The notes under the pieces were generated by a model. The model was not told the DNA's origin, did no database searches, and saw only the letters and a program-made list of their open reading frames with translations. Shown here one piece after another: positions 6,345-7,221 of a stretch of 7,221 nucleotides of DNA. The translations under genes were made by a program, and so were the position numbers. How positions within the stretch are numbered: the first letter of the stretch is position 1; every line of letters begins with the position of its first letter. Origin of the DNA: Oscillospiraceae bacterium (lineage in GTDB: Bacteria > Bacillota > Clostridia > Oscillospirales > Oscillospiraceae); NCBI GenBank assembly GCA_904501855.1, contig CAJGCI010000092.1:1-7221 (forward strand), written 5' to 3'.

Positions 6345-6367
6345 CCATAACCGGGCAAGATCCACAG

Positions 6368-6383
6368 GGCGGCGGAAGCCGCC
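6368..6383 (+). other. GNRA-capped hairpin before the lpdA ribosome site
   Basis: GGCGGC (6368-6373) pairs perfectly with GCCGCC (6378-6383) around GGAA. It lies 23 bases after the terminator's T run and 11 bases before AAGGAAGG. It could cap the 5' end of a processed mRNA or simply be a stable structure; it leaves the ribosome site free. Confidence 0.4.
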
Positions 6384-6411
6384 GGGAGAAGACAAAGGAA
6401 GGTATAGAGAC

Positions 6412-7221
6412 ATGAATGAAAACATTTCGGTAATCGTCATCGGCGGCGGCCCCGGCGGATACGTGGCAGCCATCAAGGCAGCCCAGCTGGGCGCGTCCGT
6501 CACTCTGGTGGAAAAACGGAGACTGGGCGGCACCTGCCTCAACGTGGGATGCATCCCCACCAAATCCCTCCTCCACGCGGCGGATGTGCTGGAGAGCGTG
6601 AAGAACGCCGCAGCCAGCGGCATCCTGGCCGGGGAGCCTCAGTTCGACTGGAACAAGATCCAGGAGAACCGCGTCAACGTGGTCTCCCAGATGGTCAAGG
6701 GCGTGGAGAGCCTGGTGAAATCCAACAAGATCACCGTGGTGGAAGGCGCCGGCTCCTTCGTGGACGGAAAGACCGTGAAGGTCACGGCCGCCGACGGCAC
6801 GGAACAGACACTCACCGCGGATAAGATCATCATCGCCGCGGGATCCCACTCCTCGCTGCCCCGGGGCATCATGGCGGAACACGCGGACGATCCCGCCTGC
6901 ATGGACTCCACCGGCGCCCTGGAACTGACGGAAGTCCCCAAACGCCTCGTGGTCATCGGCGGCGGCGTCATCGGTGTGGAGCTTGCCAGCGTGTACAACG
7001 CCTTCGGCAGCGAAGTGACCATCCTGTGCTCCCCCCGGAGAAGCCACATCCTCCCGGGACTGGACGAGGATCTCACTATTCGCCTGGAGCGTCAGCTGAA
7101 GGGGAAGGGCGTCACCGTCCTGCCCAAGGCCGACGTCACCGCATTCGAACACTCCGACGACGGCGTGGTCCTGTCCGGCAAGACCGGGGAGAAGGACTTC
7201 TCCATCGTCTGCGACAAGGTC
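6412..7221 (+). CDS. lpdA: Dihydrolipoamide dehydrogenase (E3 / glycine cleavage L-protein), 3' end outside window
   Basis: The first 270 codons of a flavoprotein disulfide reductase, normally about 460-470 residues. VIGGGPGG (9-16) is the FAD-binding Rossmann loop, with Glu34 at the end of the second strand. GGTCLNVGCIPTK (39-51) holds the redox-active Cys42 and Cys47 with the four-residue spacing and 'NVGCIPTK' typical of lipoamide dehydrogenase. IIIAAGSHSSLP (139-150) is the second FAD contact, and VVIGGGVIGVELA (180-192) the NAD-binding loop. The dimerisation domain with the catalytic His-Glu pair lies past the edge. The enzyme reoxidises dihydrolipoyl groups with NAD+. Start ATG 6412 has AAGGAAGG (6395-6402) 9 bases upstream. 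The glycine riboswitch ahead of it argues for service in the glycine cleavage system rather than pyruvate or acetoin dehydrogenase; other gcv genes would be expected downstream. Position 145 has Ser-His-Ser where many relatives have the AxGSxP pattern, a minor variation. Confidence 0.95.
   Translation, partial: MNENISVIVIGGGPGGYVAAIKAAQLGASVTLVEKRRLGGTCLNVGCIPTKSLLHAADVLESVKNAAASGILAGEPQFDWNKIQENRVNVVSQMVKGVESLVKSNKITVVEGAGSFVDGKTVKVTAADGTEQTLTADKIIIAAGSHSSLPRGIMAEHADDPACMDSTGALELTEVPKRLVVIGGGVIGVELASVYNAFGSEVTILCSPRRSHILPGLDEDLTIRLERQLKGKGVTVLPKADVTAFEHSDDGVVLSGKTGEKDFSIVCDKV

Larger units (their letters stand above)
6083..6411 (+). other. Non-coding interval between SGNH-SLH and lpdA
   Basis: These 329 bases hold no credible protein gene. 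In order they contain the hairpin terminator (6106-6139), the promoter (6169-6198), the glycine riboswitch (6205-6313) and its terminator (6314-6344). After that come a GGCGGC-GGAA-GCCGCC hairpin with a GNRA-type loop (6368-6383) and the ribosome site AAGGAAGG (6395-6402). The short open frames crossing the interval lack ribosome sites. Confidence 0.7.

Noticed and set aside
4355..6358. 667-codon minus-strand open frame, longer than the gene it opposes.
   Set aside because: It is antisense to the SGNH-SLH gene and also crosses the riboswitch and terminators; Gly/His/Val-rich low-complexity shadow.
6301..7152. 283-codon minus-strand open frame.
   Set aside because: Antisense to lpdA, whose FAD, Cys-Cys and NAD motifs are clear on the plus strand.
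1..7221. CRISPR arrays, tRNA/rRNA genes, insertion sequences or phage genes.
   Set aside because: No regularly spaced repeats, cloverleaf sequences, transposase motifs or terminal inverted repeats were seen.

Overview
The window looks like chromosomal DNA from a fairly GC-rich, low-oxygen Gram-positive bacterium, most likely of class Clostridia. The evidence is the strong AGGAGG-type ribosome sites, the surface-layer-homology (SLH) repeats, two aldo/keto reductases (one with a ferredoxin-like tail, the other only partly in the window) and a glycine riboswitch. I cannot name genus or species. No phage, transposon, CRISPR, tRNA or rRNA is visible.

Left part (1-1107): a two-gene minus-strand operon holds a short AlkZ/YcaQ-type winged-helix protein, started by TTG, followed after 26 bases by an aldo/keto reductase that runs off the left edge. 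It is divergent from a plus-strand pair. Each direction has its own clear sigma-A-type promoter in the 201-base gap (TTTACA-17-TACAAT leftward, TTCACA-17-TATAAT rightward).

Middle (1108-4093): an LtrA-family membrane protein and a flavodoxin-fold protein form a tightly spaced pair. They face, across a strong hairpin terminator, a minus-strand aldo/keto reductase with a C-terminal two-cluster ferredoxin module.

Right part (4094-7221): a 282-base divergent spacer carries a 12-base motif, CGTGGTATGATG, once in each direction, placed as an extended -10 for each flanking gene, plus a partial third copy that makes an inverted repeat. Rightward is a secreted SGNH/GDSL hydrolase fused to three SLH repeats, so probably a cell-wall-anchored esterase. 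After its terminator comes an extended -10 promoter, a single-aptamer glycine riboswitch with an intrinsic terminator, and dihydrolipoamide dehydrogenase (cut by the right edge). The leader points to lipoamide dehydrogenase serving as the L-protein of the glycine cleavage system.

The genes are mostly separate small transcription units with a redox and cell-surface flavour rather than one pathway. I do not see a wholly new system. The most informative parts are the glycine leader, the mirrored motif of the divergent spacer, and the SGNH-SLH fusion.
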